A stretch of 38,311 nucleotides of DNA. Origin: CAZEFK01 sp964511405 (GTDB taxonomy: Bacteria > Pseudomonadota > Alphaproteobacteria > Elsterales > Elsteraceae). Position numbers and translations under genes: made by a program. Positions 1-9,873 of this stretch are shown piece by piece; the first letter of the stretch is position 1; every line of letters starts with the position of its first letter. The DNA is taken from NCBI GenBank assembly GCA_964511405.1, contig CAZEFK010000047.1, positions 1-38,311 on the forward strand, read 5' to 3'. A model generated the notes under the pieces. It was not told where the DNA came from. It worked only from the letters and a program-made list of their open reading frames with translations, and did not search any database.

Positions 1-711
1 AGCCTCGCCGATCACACCACCCAGCCAAAGGTGGGCGCAGAACAGCGCTTACGCTTCGGCCGGCTCGACGGCGTGCCGGTCTACAGCGTCTATGCCAAGC
101 CCATGGGGGAATGGGGCGCGGTGCTGAAGCGCGCCGAGGACCTGGTGCTGGGCGCAATCCTGCTGGCGCTGCTGTCGCCGGTGATGCTGGCCTGCGCCGT
201 CGCCGTCCGGCTCGACAGCCGCGGCCCCATCCTGTTCCGCCAGAACCGCTACGGCTACAACAACAAACTGATCGGCGTGTACAAATTCCGCTCGATGTAC
301 CATGAGCTGCGGGACGAGAGCGCGACCAAGCTGGTGACGCAAGGCGACCCGCGGATCACGCGGGTCGGCCGAATCCTGCGACGGACCAGCCTGGACGAAT
401 TGCCGCAGCTGTTCAACGTGCTGGCGGGCCAGATGTCGCTGGTCGGGCCACGGCCGCACGCCACACAGGCCAAGGCCGCCGGCAAGCTCTATCACGAGGT
501 CGTGCAGGAATACGCCGTCCGCCATAAGGTCAAGCCGGGGATCACCGGCTGGGCGCAGGTCAATGGCTGGCGCGGTGAAACCGATACCGAGGAGAAGATC
601 CTGCGGCGGGTCGCGTGCGACCTCTATTACATGGAGCGGTGGTCGGTGTTCCTGGACATCGAGATCCTGTTCCGGACCGTGCTGGCGGTGCTCGGCCCGA
701 ACGCGTATTAG
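1..711 (+). CDS. polyprenyl-phosphate sugar-1-phosphate transferase (5' end outside window)
   Basis: This is the C-terminal part of an initiating glycosyltransferase that loads the first sugar phosphate onto undecaprenyl phosphate for exopolysaccharide synthesis at the inner membrane. The frame is open from base 1, so the gene starts upstream; the GTG at 31 is probably internal. Visible family marks are a membrane helix (LVLGAILLALLSPVMLACAV), the FRQNRYGYNNK and KFRSMY motifs, RRTSLDELPQLFNVL, MSLVGPRPH and KPGITGWAQVNGWRGETDT. These match the bacterial sugar transferase domain of the WcaJ/PssY type. The short stretch before the helix fits the end of the usual N-terminal domain. The sugar specificity cannot be read from the sequence. 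Confidence 0.93.
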   Translation, partial: SLADHTTQPKVGAEQRLRFGRLDGVPVYSVYAKPMGEWGAVLKRAEDLVLGAILLALLSPVMLACAVAVRLDSRGPILFRQNRYGYNNKLIGVYKFRSMYHELRDESATKLVTQGDPRITRVGRILRRTSLDELPQLFNVLAGQMSLVGPRPHATQAKAAGKLYHEVVQEYAVRHKVKPGITGWAQVNGWRGETDTEEKILRRVACDLYYMERWSVFLDIEILFRTVLAVLGPNAY

Positions 712-718
712 GGCCCGC

Positions 719-973
719 TCACGACTTGGCGCGCGCCGACTCCAGGTCCTCGGCCAGGATCTCCAGGGACCGGCGCACCGCGTCGAGGTCCGGGCCGGCC
801 TCGGGCGCCAGCGACGCGATCAGCTCGATCTGGGTCAGCAGGTTCTGCCACAACAGGGCCGTCAGCTCCTGCCGCGAGGCCTGGACGTCGGACTTGCGGC
901 GGCCATGGCGCCGCGTCGGCCGGGCCCTGCGATGGTCGTCGAGGGCGATGATCGATCCGGATGTGTCGGTCAC
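719..973 (-). CDS. small hypothetical protein
   Basis: An 84-residue protein with a GTG start, convergent with the sugar transferase and only 7 bases from it. The first third is basic (RRARPTRRHGRRK). The rest is predicted helical and amphipathic (ELTALLWQNLLTQIELIASL, then LDAVRRSLEILAEDLES), so a small helical or coiled-coil protein is likely. There is no signal peptide or membrane segment. I do not recognise a family. Codon use and GC match the neighbours, which supports it as real. Confidence 0.5.
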   Translation of the reverse strand: MTDTSGSIIALDDHRRARPTRRHGRRKSDVQASRQELTALLWQNLLTQIELIASLAPEAGPDLDAVRRSLEILAEDLESARAKS

Positions 974-1268
974 GGCGCGTCCCGTTTAGCAGATTAACCG
1001 CCTGAACTTTTATCAAGCTCAGAGAGTGTATGACGTCACTGCCAATATCGCAAACACTCGTTGAAGTCGGATCACAGTCTCTATCGTCACCCCCATTCAG
1101 GGGGAGGCTCGGTTGCTCAAAATCTAGGCGTTGCCAGCGACAAGCGATTGCGTTAAACAGCTATTAACGGCGCAACGCTTGACGACACGCTGGCCCGCTG
1201 CGGACAATTGCAACGCAAGTCTTTCCGGTCATTGTCGGTATCGTCTGCCGACCCTGTGGAATGTCGCG
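974..1268. other. intergenic region before the GGDEF gene
   Basis: About 295 bases with lower GC than the flanking genes and no gene I can support. It holds the 8-base palindrome TGACGTCA at 1031-1038 and a CCCCC/GGGGG hairpin with loop ATTCA at 1090-1104, which has no T-run after it. The GGDEF reading frame stays open upstream to a TTG at 1131, but that extension does not look like protein sequence of the family. Confidence 0.4.
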
Positions 1269-1910
1269 ATGATCAAGCAAGCCAATTCGACGCGGCCGGC
1301 GGCACCGGCCGGCAGCGCCGACCCGATCGCCGAATTGCGCGGTCTGGTGGCTGCCCTGACGCTCGAGGTCGGCCACCTGACTGCCGAGATTGCCGAGCAA
1401 CGGGCGCAGCTTGCCGAGTTCGGCCGGCGATCGAACGAAGACCATTTCCTGCCGGTGCTGAACCGGCGCGGCTTCGAAGGCGAGGCCGAGCGGTTGTGCC
1501 GCCTGGCGCGGCGGCATGCGATCCCGCTCGCCTTCGTCGCCGTCGATATCGAGCGGTTCCGCGACGTCAACGACTGGTTCGGCTATCGCGCCGGCAATCT
1601 GGTGCTGGCCAGCGTCGCCCAGGGGTTGCGCGACCAGGTGCGGACCAGCGACGCCGTCGGCCGGCTGGGCGCCGATCAATTCGGCGCGCTGCTCGTCCAT
1701 TCCAGCATCGATGCCGCCCATGAGAAGGCCACGGCCCTGACTGCCCAATTCGCCGGCGCGCCGGTGCGCTATCTCGACAAGCAGATCGCGGTCGCGGTCG
1801 CGGCCGGAGTCGTCGCCGTCGACCCCGACCAGCCGGTCTCCGAGTTGTTCGACGCCGGGCTGCGCGTCGCCCGCGACGCGATCACACGATCCCGCCCCCC
1901 CGCGCCGTGA
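1269..1910 (+). CDS. GGDEF-domain protein with degenerate signature
   Basis: A 213-residue cytoplasmic protein: a short coiled coil (about residues 20-52) followed by one GGDEF domain (about 58-210). GGDEF proteins make cyclic di-GMP from two GTP. Here the signature is GADQF (134-138) and the metal/substrate motif reads DIERFRDVNDWFGYRAGN in place of the usual D-x-D-x-F-K-x-x-N-D-x-x-G-H-x-x-G-D. Catalysis may therefore be weak or lost. No sensor, EAL or membrane domain is present. ATG 1269 was chosen because the in-frame upstream extension lacks family-like sequence. The gene overlaps the 3' end of rhaI by 29 bases, tail to tail. The adjacent exopolysaccharide transferase is a common kind of c-di-GMP target, but a link is only inferred. 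Confidence 0.8.
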   Translation: MIKQANSTRPAAPAGSADPIAELRGLVAALTLEVGHLTAEIAEQRAQLAEFGRRSNEDHFLPVLNRRGFEGEAERLCRLARRHAIPLAFVAVDIERFRDVNDWFGYRAGNLVLASVAQGLRDQVRTSDAVGRLGADQFGALLVHSSIDAAHEKATALTAQFAGAPVRYLDKQIAVAVAAGVVAVDPDQPVSELFDAGLRVARDAITRSRPPAP

Positions 1911-3177
1911 CCGCGGGCCGCTCGTTGGCCTTGCGCTGCCGGTATTCCGAGGCCCGGTAGACCGCGAACGGGTCGATGGCGCCGCCCGACCGCCAGCGCG
2001 CCATGGCCAGGATCGGCCCGACGTCGGTGGTGAAGGCGCGCTTGAGGTGCTGGTTGGCGCCGAGCGCGTCGTTGGCATCCTGGGCCGCCGCCAGGGCCGC
2101 GCGGTCGACCAGCAGCGCTTGGGCGAAGGCGCGGGCGACTTCGATGGCGCTGGCGATCAGGCTCTCGATCGGGTCGGTCACGTTGTGCGACTGGTCCAGC
2201 ATGTGCGCCGGCCGGAACCGCGGGTCGGCGCGGCGCTCGGCGTCGACCAGCTCGTTGAACACCAGGAACAGCCGGAACGGGTCGACGGCGCCGGCATCGA
2301 GATCGTCGTCGCCATATTTGGAGTCGTTGAAGTGGAAGCCGCCCAGGCGCCCGACATGGACCAGCCGCGCCACAATCATTTCGATGTTGACGTTGGGCGC
2401 ATGGTGGCCGAGGTCGACCAGGCAGAACGCCCGCTCGCCCAGCGCCTGGGCCGCCATCAGCGACGAGCCCCAGTCCTGGATCACGGTGGCGTAGAAGGCC
2501 GGCTCGTACATCTTGTGCTCGATCAGCAGCCGCCAGTCCGGGGGCAGCGCGGCATAGACCGCGGCGGCCGACTCCAGATAGCGCTCGAACGCCCGGGCCA
2601 AATTGTGCTGCCCGGGGAAGTTGGCGCCGTCGCCGATCCATAGGGTGAGCGCGGTCGAGCCCAGGGCCTGGCCGATGCGGATGCAGTCGACATTGTGCGC
2701 CACCGCTTGGGCGCGGACATCCGGGTCGGCGTGGGTCAGGCTGCCGAACTTGTAGGACAGCGATTGGCCGAACTGATCCTGGAAGGTGTTGGAGTTGACC
2801 GCGTCGAAGCCCAGGCCCAGCCGCCGGCCATAGTCGCTGAGCGCGGCGACGTCGTCGACCCGGTCCCACGGGAAGTGCAGCGACACCCGCGGGGTGGCGC
2901 GGCCCAGCTGCTGCACCACCGCGCAGTCGTCCAGTTTGTCGAAGACGTGGCGCGGCTCGCCCGGCCCCGGGAAGCGCGCGAACCGGGTGCCGCCGGTGCC
3001 GACACCCCAGGACGGGATCGCCACGCCGAAGTCGGCGACCCGCTGCAGCACGGCCTCGATGTCGATGCCGCGCCGACCGAGGCTGCGGCCCAGGGCCTCG
3101 AACTCGTCCTCCAGCGCCGGCGCCAGGCGGCGGTTGTGCTCGGCGACCAGGGCCTCGTCGATGGGCAGCACCGTCAT
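1882..3177 (-). CDS. rhaI: L-rhamnose isomerase (rhizobial/Pseudomonas stutzeri type)
   Basis: Converts L-rhamnose to L-rhamnulose, the first committed step of the phosphorylated rhamnose pathway, in the cytoplasm. The 431-residue protein has the TIM-barrel sugar-isomerase metal site: Glu220 (LLIEHK), Asp255 and His258 (LVDLGHH), and His282 with following acids (GFHFNDSKYGDDD). These correspond to the divalent-metal ligands of the P. stutzeri enzyme. It is not the E. coli RhaA family. ATG 3177 is preceded by GAGGAGG, so it is preferred to the in-frame GTG at 3192. It follows rhaD by 11 bases and is surely cotranscribed with it. Its last 29 bases overlap the convergent GGDEF gene. Confidence 0.92.
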   Translation of the reverse strand: MTVLPIDEALVAEHNRRLAPALEDEFEALGRSLGRRGIDIEAVLQRVADFGVAIPSWGVGTGGTRFARFPGPGEPRHVFDKLDDCAVVQQLGRATPRVSLHFPWDRVDDVAALSDYGRRLGLGFDAVNSNTFQDQFGQSLSYKFGSLTHADPDVRAQAVAHNVDCIRIGQALGSTALTLWIGDGANFPGQHNLARAFERYLESAAAVYAALPPDWRLLIEHKMYEPAFYATVIQDWGSSLMAAQALGERAFCLVDLGHHAPNVNIEMIVARLVHVGRLGGFHFNDSKYGDDDLDAGAVDPFRLFLVFNELVDAERRADPRFRPAHMLDQSHNVTDPIESLIASAIEVARAFAQALLVDRAALAAAQDANDALGANQHLKRAFTTDVGPILAMARWRSGGAIDPFAVYRASEYRQRKANERPAVTARGGGIV

Positions 3178-3188
3178 GGCATCCCTCC

Positions 3189-5294
<2,106 letters not shown>

Positions 5295-5355
5295 GCGGTT
5301 CCTCCCCAAGACGCCGCATTCAAGCACGGCACCCGCTCATCAGCAACCAGAAGCA

Positions 5356-5370
5356 ATCAAATTCGATCAT
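5356..5370 (+). promoter_or_regulatory. candidate RhaR operator, rhaD/rhaR control region
   Basis: The bases ATCAAATTCGATCAT lie in the 127-base gap between divergent rhaD and rhaR. The same motif with one change (ATCAAGTTCGATCAT) occurs, reverse strand, upstream of rhaS at 12558-12572. The core is an imperfect palindrome with GATC-like ends. A DeoR-type repressor encoded next door is the natural binder. This is inferred from recurrence and placement only. Confidence 0.55.
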
Positions 5371-5421
5371 GACCGCGCAGGCGCGCTTGACAGCAGCCGC
5401 GGCCTTCCGGCCCACTGAGGC

Positions 5422-6228
5422 ATGCTCGAACGCGAACGCCACCGCCTGATCCTGAAGCTGATCACCGAGCGCGCCGTGGTCAGCGTGCCCGACCTGGTCG
5501 ACCTGATGGGCGCGTCCGAAGCGACCATCCGGCGCGACATCAATGCGCTGGCCGAGCGCGGCGAGCTGCGCCGGGTGCGCGGCGGTGCCGAGGCCCTGCA
5601 TCCGCGGCACGAGGCGCACCTGGCCGGCGTCCCCTTCTCGCTCAACCAGTCGGTCGCGGTCGCCGAGAAACGGGCGGTCGCCCGCGCCGCGGCGGCCATG
5701 ATCGCGCCCGGTGACAGCCTGATCGTGACAGGCGGCACCACCACCTGGCGGCTGGTCGAGTTCCTGCGCGACGCCGACTGCGACATCCTCACCAACTCGT
5801 TCCCGATCGCGGCCGAGCTCCTGGCCCATTCGCGCTGCCGCATCACCCTGCCCGGCGGCACCATCTATCGCGAGCAAAGCCTGATCCTGAGCTCGGCGGA
5901 ATCAGACGCGGTCGAGCAGTTCGCGGCCACCACCCTGTTCACCGGCGCCTATGCCGTCGGCCGGCTGGGCTTCATGGAGACCGACCCGCTGGTCGCCCAG
6001 GCGACGCGACGCCTGCTGCGCCGCGTCGAGCGCCTGGTGGTCATGGTCGACAGCCGCAAGCTCCGGCGCCGGTCGTCGATGGTGGTGGCGCCGCTCGCCC
6101 GGGTCGACGTGCTGATCACCGACGACGGCGCCGGCGAAGCCGAGCTGGCATCGCTGCGCGACGCCGGCGTCCAGGTGGTCACCGCTACAGTGCTGCCCGA
6201 GGACCGGGCGGCCGAGGCCGCGGCGTGA
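5422..6228 (+). CDS. rhaR: DeoR-family transcriptional regulator of rhamnose genes
   Basis: A 268-residue DeoR/GlpR-type regulator. The N-terminal winged helix-turn-helix (about 5-57) contains VSVPDLVDLMGASEATIRRDINAL's helix pair and the typical LRRVRGGA turn. The C-terminal DeoR sensor domain (about 75-255) binds a phosphorylated sugar in characterised members and carries the GGTTT phosphate-loop-like motif (104-108). Such proteins usually repress until a sugar phosphate appears; here rhamnulose-1-phosphate is a guess. It lies between rhaD and rhaK and shares 4 bases (GTGA) with rhaK. Rhizobial rhamnose loci also carry a DeoR-type RhaR, which supports the name. The ATG is preceded only by a weak GAGG. 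Confidence 0.88.
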   Translation: MLERERHRLILKLITERAVVSVPDLVDLMGASEATIRRDINALAERGELRRVRGGAEALHPRHEAHLAGVPFSLNQSVAVAEKRAVARAAAAMIAPGDSLIVTGGTTTWRLVEFLRDADCDILTNSFPIAAELLAHSRCRITLPGGTIYREQSLILSSAESDAVEQFAATTLFTGAYAVGRLGFMETDPLVAQATRRLLRRVERLVVMVDSRKLRRRSSMVVAPLARVDVLITDDGAGEAELASLRDAGVQVVTATVLPEDRAAEAAA

Positions 6229-7577
6229 CCCGTCTCGCCGTCGTCGACGTCGGCAAGACCAACGCCAAGCTGCTGCTGGCCGAGACCGCGACCGGCCAGG
6301 TTCTGTGGTCAGACAGCCGGCCGGTGAGCGGCGGCACGGCGCCGTACCGCTGGATCGACGTCGACGCGATCGAGGCCTTCCTGGTCGATGCGCTGGCGCG
6401 GCTGCCGGACAAGGCCGCGGTCGCCGCCATCGTGCCGGTCGCCCACGGCGCCTGCGCCGCCCTGGTTGCCGGCGACGGCCTGGCCCTGCCGGTGCTGGAC
6501 TACGAGGATCCCGAGATCGCCGCCCAGTGCGGCGCCTATGACGCCGAGCGCGACCGCTTCGACGCGACCTTCTCGCCGGCGCTGCCGCTCGGCCTCAATC
6601 TCGGCCGCCAGCTGGCCTTCCTGGAGCGCCGGGCCCCGGACCGCTTCGCCGAGGTCGACCGCATCCTGCCCTATCCGCAGTACTGGGCCTGGCGCCTGTC
6701 GGGGATCGCCGCCTGCGAGGCGACGTCGCTCGGCTGCCACACCGACCTGTGGCGGCCGCTCGCCAGCGACTGGTCGGCCCTGGCGCGGCGCCGCGGCTGG
6801 CGGGTCCGGTTCCCGCCGTTCAAGGCCGCCGGCGACCGGCTCGGCCCGATCCGCCCGGCGGTGGCCGCCGCGACCGGCCTCGCCCCCGATACGGCGGTGC
6901 TGTGCGGCATCCACGATTCCAACGCGTCGTTGCTGCGCCATGTGGCGGGGCTCGCCGCGCCGGCTGCGGTGGTATCCACCGGCACCTGGACCGTGGTCAT
7001 GGCCCATGGCGGCGCCCTCGACCGGCTGGACGAGCGCGCCGACATGCTGGCCAATGTCGGCGTCCATGGCCGCGCGATCCCGACCGCGCGCTTCATGGGC
7101 GGCCGCGAATACGAGGCGATCGCCGGCGCCGACGGCCCGGCGCCCGGCATCGACGATGTGATGGCCGTGCTGGCCGCCGGGGCCATCGCCCTGCCCTGCT
7201 TCGCCGCCGCCGGCGGCCCGTTCGCCGGGCTGGCCGGGCGGCTGGTCGGTGCCGAGGGGCTGACGCCGGGCGGCCGCGCCGCATTGGCCACGCTCTATGT
7301 CGCGTTGATGACCGACCACCTGCTCGACCGCCTGCGCGCCGCCGGGCCGATCGTGGTCGAGGGGCCGCTGGCGACCCGCAATCCGCTGTTCGCCGCGCTG
7401 CTCGCGGCGCTCCGGGCGCCGCAGCCGGTTGCCCGGTCGCTCGACGGCGCCGGCACCGTCGGCGGCGCCTGCGTGCTCGCCGGCGGCCGCGCCCCGCCGC
7501 CGGAGCCCTGTGCGCCTGTCCCGGTCGCCGGGCTGGACGCCTATCGCCGGCGGTGGGTGGCGGCGCTGCCGAGCTAG
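6225..7577 (+). CDS. rhaK: FGGY-family rhamnulose kinase
   Basis: A 450-residue sugar kinase of the FGGY/hexokinase-actin fold. The N-terminal phosphate-1 motif is DVGKTNAKLLL (8-18). GIHDSNASLL carries the likely catalytic Asp, and VSTGTWTVVM is the second phosphate/adenosine-side motif. It is expected to phosphorylate L-rhamnulose in the cytoplasm, making the substrate of RhaD. In rhizobia the RhaK kinase is also needed for rhamnose ABC transport, so a similar dual role is possible here. The GTG start overlaps the rhaR stop by 4 bases, so the two are translationally coupled. It converges with rhaM, 13 bases away. Confidence 0.9.
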   Translation: MTRLAVVDVGKTNAKLLLAETATGQVLWSDSRPVSGGTAPYRWIDVDAIEAFLVDALARLPDKAAVAAIVPVAHGACAALVAGDGLALPVLDYEDPEIAAQCGAYDAERDRFDATFSPALPLGLNLGRQLAFLERRAPDRFAEVDRILPYPQYWAWRLSGIAACEATSLGCHTDLWRPLASDWSALARRRGWRVRFPPFKAAGDRLGPIRPAVAAATGLAPDTAVLCGIHDSNASLLRHVAGLAAPAAVVSTGTWTVVMAHGGALDRLDERADMLANVGVHGRAIPTARFMGGREYEAIAGADGPAPGIDDVMAVLAAGAIALPCFAAAGGPFAGLAGRLVGAEGLTPGGRAALATLYVALMTDHLLDRLRAAGPIVVEGPLATRNPLFAALLAALRAPQPVARSLDGAGTVGGACVLAGGRAPPPEPCAPVPVAGLDAYRRRWVAALPS

Positions 7578-7590
7578 CCTCGGGTGCCCG

Positions 7591-7914
7591 TCACGCCATA
7601 TGGAACACCGTGCGCAGCGGCCGCGTGACCGGCCGCTGGTCGGGCTCGGTGACCATGATGTCGGCCATATAGGCCCACCAGCGCTGCATCACTGGATGGT
7701 CGGGCAGCGCCGCCATGCCGTGGTCGCGCCGCCGCCACAGCACCGCGAACAGGGTGTCGGTCGCTTCGTCCAGATGGATCGAGTAGTCCGAGATCCCGGC
7801 TTCCTTCAGCAGCTCGACCAGCTCGGGCCAGATCTCGGCGTGGCGGCGCGCATACTCGTCGGCCATGCCGGGATTGAGGGCCATGGCGAAGGCGATCTTC
7901 TCGGTGTCAGGCAT
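7591..7914 (-). CDS. rhaM: L-rhamnose mutarotase
   Basis: A 107-residue enzyme that interconverts the alpha and beta anomers of L-rhamnose, supplying the form used by the isomerase. It has the RhaM/YiiL marks: an initial AFAMALNPG, then YARRHAEIWPELVELLKEAGI with the active-site His, SIHLDEATDTLFAVL, and HPVMQRWWAYMADIM near the end. Length is the normal one for the family. It is the last gene of the leftward rhaSTPQM operon, and its start overlaps the end of rhaQ by 8 bases. It corresponds to rhaU of Rhizobium. Confidence 0.95.
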   Translation of the reverse strand: MPDTEKIAFAMALNPGMADEYARRHAEIWPELVELLKEAGISDYSIHLDEATDTLFAVLWRRRDHGMAALPDHPVMQRWWAYMADIMVTEPDQRPVTRPLRTVFHMA

Positions 7915-8905
7915 GGATTCTCCGGCGCCGCGCCAGGCGGCGGATGACGGTCGGCAGCGCGATCACGGCGATCAGCAGCAGTCCGACGAAGATCGACAGC
8001 ACGATGCCGGGGACGTTCAGCAGCCCCAGCCCGAAGGTCGCCAGGCCCAGCACCACCGCCGCGATCACCACGCCCGGGATGGTGCCGGAGCCGCCCAGGA
8101 TGTTGACGCCGCCCAGCACCACCATGGTCACGGCCTCGAGCTCCCAGCCCTGGGCGATCGACGGCCGGGTCGAGCCCAGCCGCGAGGTCAGCAGCACCGC
8201 CGCCAGACCGCTGGCGAGCCCGGTGGCCAGGAACAGCAAGACCTTGACGCGCTCGACCGCGATCCCGGAGAAGCGCGCGGCCATGGCATTGAGGCCGATC
8301 GCGGTCACCGCGCGCCCGAACACCGTGGCGTGCAGCACTGTTGCGGCCAGCACCGCCAGCACCAGGAACAGCGCCGCCTCGACCGGCAGCGGCCCCCAGG
8401 CATAGCCCTGGCCGAACACCGCGAAGCCGGCGGGATAGTCCTTGTAGACGCCGTCGCCCAGGACGACGTAGGCGAGGCCGCGGAACAGGCTCATGCTGCC
8501 GATGGTCACCATGATCGACGGCAGCCCGAGGCGGGTGACCAGGAGCCCGTTGACCGCGCCGCAAACCAGGCCCACCGCGAGGCCGACGGCCACCAGCGCC
8601 GCCGTGCCGGCGCCGGCCGCGGCCGCCGCCCCCATGGCGGTGGAGGCCAGGGCCAGGACGGCGGCCACCGACAGGTCGATCTCGCCGGCGATCACCAGCG
8701 GCGCCATCGCCAGCGCGATGATCGCCTTCTCGGTGACGTTGAAGCTGGCGTCGGACAGGCTCCAGGGGTCCAGGAAGTAGGGCGACGCCCAGGCGTTGGC
8801 GGCGAAGATCGCCACCGCCACCAGCAGCAGCCGGCACTCCCAGCTCCGCAGGGCGCGTCCCAGCGGCCGGTCCAGGCGGTCGGGGATATCGAGCGCGGCG
8901 GTCAT
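7907..8905 (-). CDS. rhaQ: rhamnose ABC transporter permease (second)
   Basis: A 332-residue inner-membrane permease of the BPD_transp_2 (ribose/rhamnose) type with about ten hydrophobic segments. The family signature AGEIDLSVAAVLALAS lies near residue 75, and LEAVTMVVLGGVNILGGSGTIPG toward the C-terminus matches the conserved EAA-like loop region of RbsC proteins. The ATG overlaps the rhaP stop as ATGA. The reading frame is open much further upstream, but that part is a shadow of rhaP. It pairs with RhaP to form the membrane channel. Confidence 0.92.
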   Translation of the reverse strand: MTAALDIPDRLDRPLGRALRSWECRLLLVAVAIFAANAWASPYFLDPWSLSDASFNVTEKAIIALAMAPLVIAGEIDLSVAAVLALASTAMGAAAAAGAGTAALVAVGLAVGLVCGAVNGLLVTRLGLPSIMVTIGSMSLFRGLAYVVLGDGVYKDYPAGFAVFGQGYAWGPLPVEAALFLVLAVLAATVLHATVFGRAVTAIGLNAMAARFSGIAVERVKVLLFLATGLASGLAAVLLTSRLGSTRPSIAQGWELEAVTMVVLGGVNILGGSGTIPGVVIAAVVLGLATFGLGLLNVPGIVLSIFVGLLLIAVIALPTVIRRLARRRRIHA

Positions 8906-9873
8906 GGCGCGGCCCGCAGGATTCGCCGGCCGCGGGTCCGCTCGGCGCGGGCGTTGATCGCCACCGCCGCCAGGATCACCGTGCCCGAGATCGCCATCTG
9001 CCAGAACGGCGAGACCTTGGCCACCGGCAGCGCATTCTTGATCAGGCCCAGGAACAGGGCGCCCAGCACGACGCCGCCGACCGAGCCGACGCCGCCGGCG
9101 ATCGACACGCCGCCGATGACGCAGGCGGCGATCACGTCGAGCTCGAAGCCGGCCGCGATGTCGACATAGGCAACGGCATAGCGCGAGACCCACAGATAAC
9201 CGCTGAGGCCGGCGAGCAGGCCCGACAGGCAGAACGCCAGGAACTGCGTGCGCCCGATGTCGACGCCGGCATAGACCGCCGCCGTGGGATTGCCGCCGAC
9301 GGCATAGAAGGCGCGGCCGGTGCCGGTGCGCCCGAACAGCAGGACCGCGGCCAGGACCGCCGCCACCGCGCTCCAGGCCAGGAGCGGCAGCCCGGCCACG
9401 ACCAGGCGCGGCACCGCCAGGAATGCCGGCGCCATCTGGTGGGCATTGACCCACTGCCCGCCCGACAGCACGAAGGCGAGGCCGCGATAGATCGTGAGCG
9501 TGCCGAGCGTGACCACGATCGGCGGCATCGCCAGCCGCCACACCAGCAGGCCGTTGGCGGCGCCGAGCCCCAGGCCCATCAGCGCCGCGGCCGCCGCCAG
9601 CAGCGGCACCGGCAGGTCGGGCCGGGCGGCGTCGGCCAGCGCCACCGCCATCCCGGTCAGCGCCAGGTTGGCGGCCACCGACAGGTCGACCGCGCGGGTC
9701 AGGATCACCGCCATCTGGCCCAGCGCCAGGATGATCAGGATGCTGGTGTCGGTGAACACCGCGGCCAGGTTGCCGGGGCTGGCGAAGCCCGGGAAGCGCA
9801 GCGCCACGGCCGCCAGCAGGGCGGCGCCGGCGGCCGCCAGCAGCGCCTCGCGCCGCGCGAGCAGGCCGGTCAT
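8902..9873 (-). CDS. rhaP: rhamnose ABC transporter permease (first)
   Basis: A 323-residue RbsC-type permease. Signatures are ILTRAVDLSVAANLALTG (about 60-77), GAANGLLVWRLAMPPIVVTLGTLTIYRGLAF, and FELDVIAACVIGGVSIAGGVGSVGG near the C-terminus. It shares a common plan with the following permease but is clearly diverged, as expected for a heterodimer. Start ATG 9873 overlaps the stop of the ATPase gene by 4 bases, and its own stop overlaps rhaQ by 4 bases. Confidence 0.92.
   Translation of the reverse strand: MTGLLARREALLAAAGAALLAAVALRFPGFASPGNLAAVFTDTSILIILALGQMAVILTRAVDLSVAANLALTGMAVALADAARPDLPVPLLAAAAALMGLGLGAANGLLVWRLAMPPIVVTLGTLTIYRGLAFVLSGGQWVNAHQMAPAFLAVPRLVVAGLPLLAWSAVAAVLAAVLLFGRTGTGRAFYAVGGNPTAAVYAGVDIGRTQFLAFCLSGLLAGLSGYLWVSRYAVAYVDIAAGFELDVIAACVIGGVSIAGGVGSVGGVVLGALFLGLIKNALPVAKVSPFWQMAISGTVILAAVAINARAERTRGRRILRAAP

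Noticed and set aside
1030..1170. Short ATG frame in the gap before the GGDEF gene
   Set aside because: No convincing ribosome site and no protein-like features.
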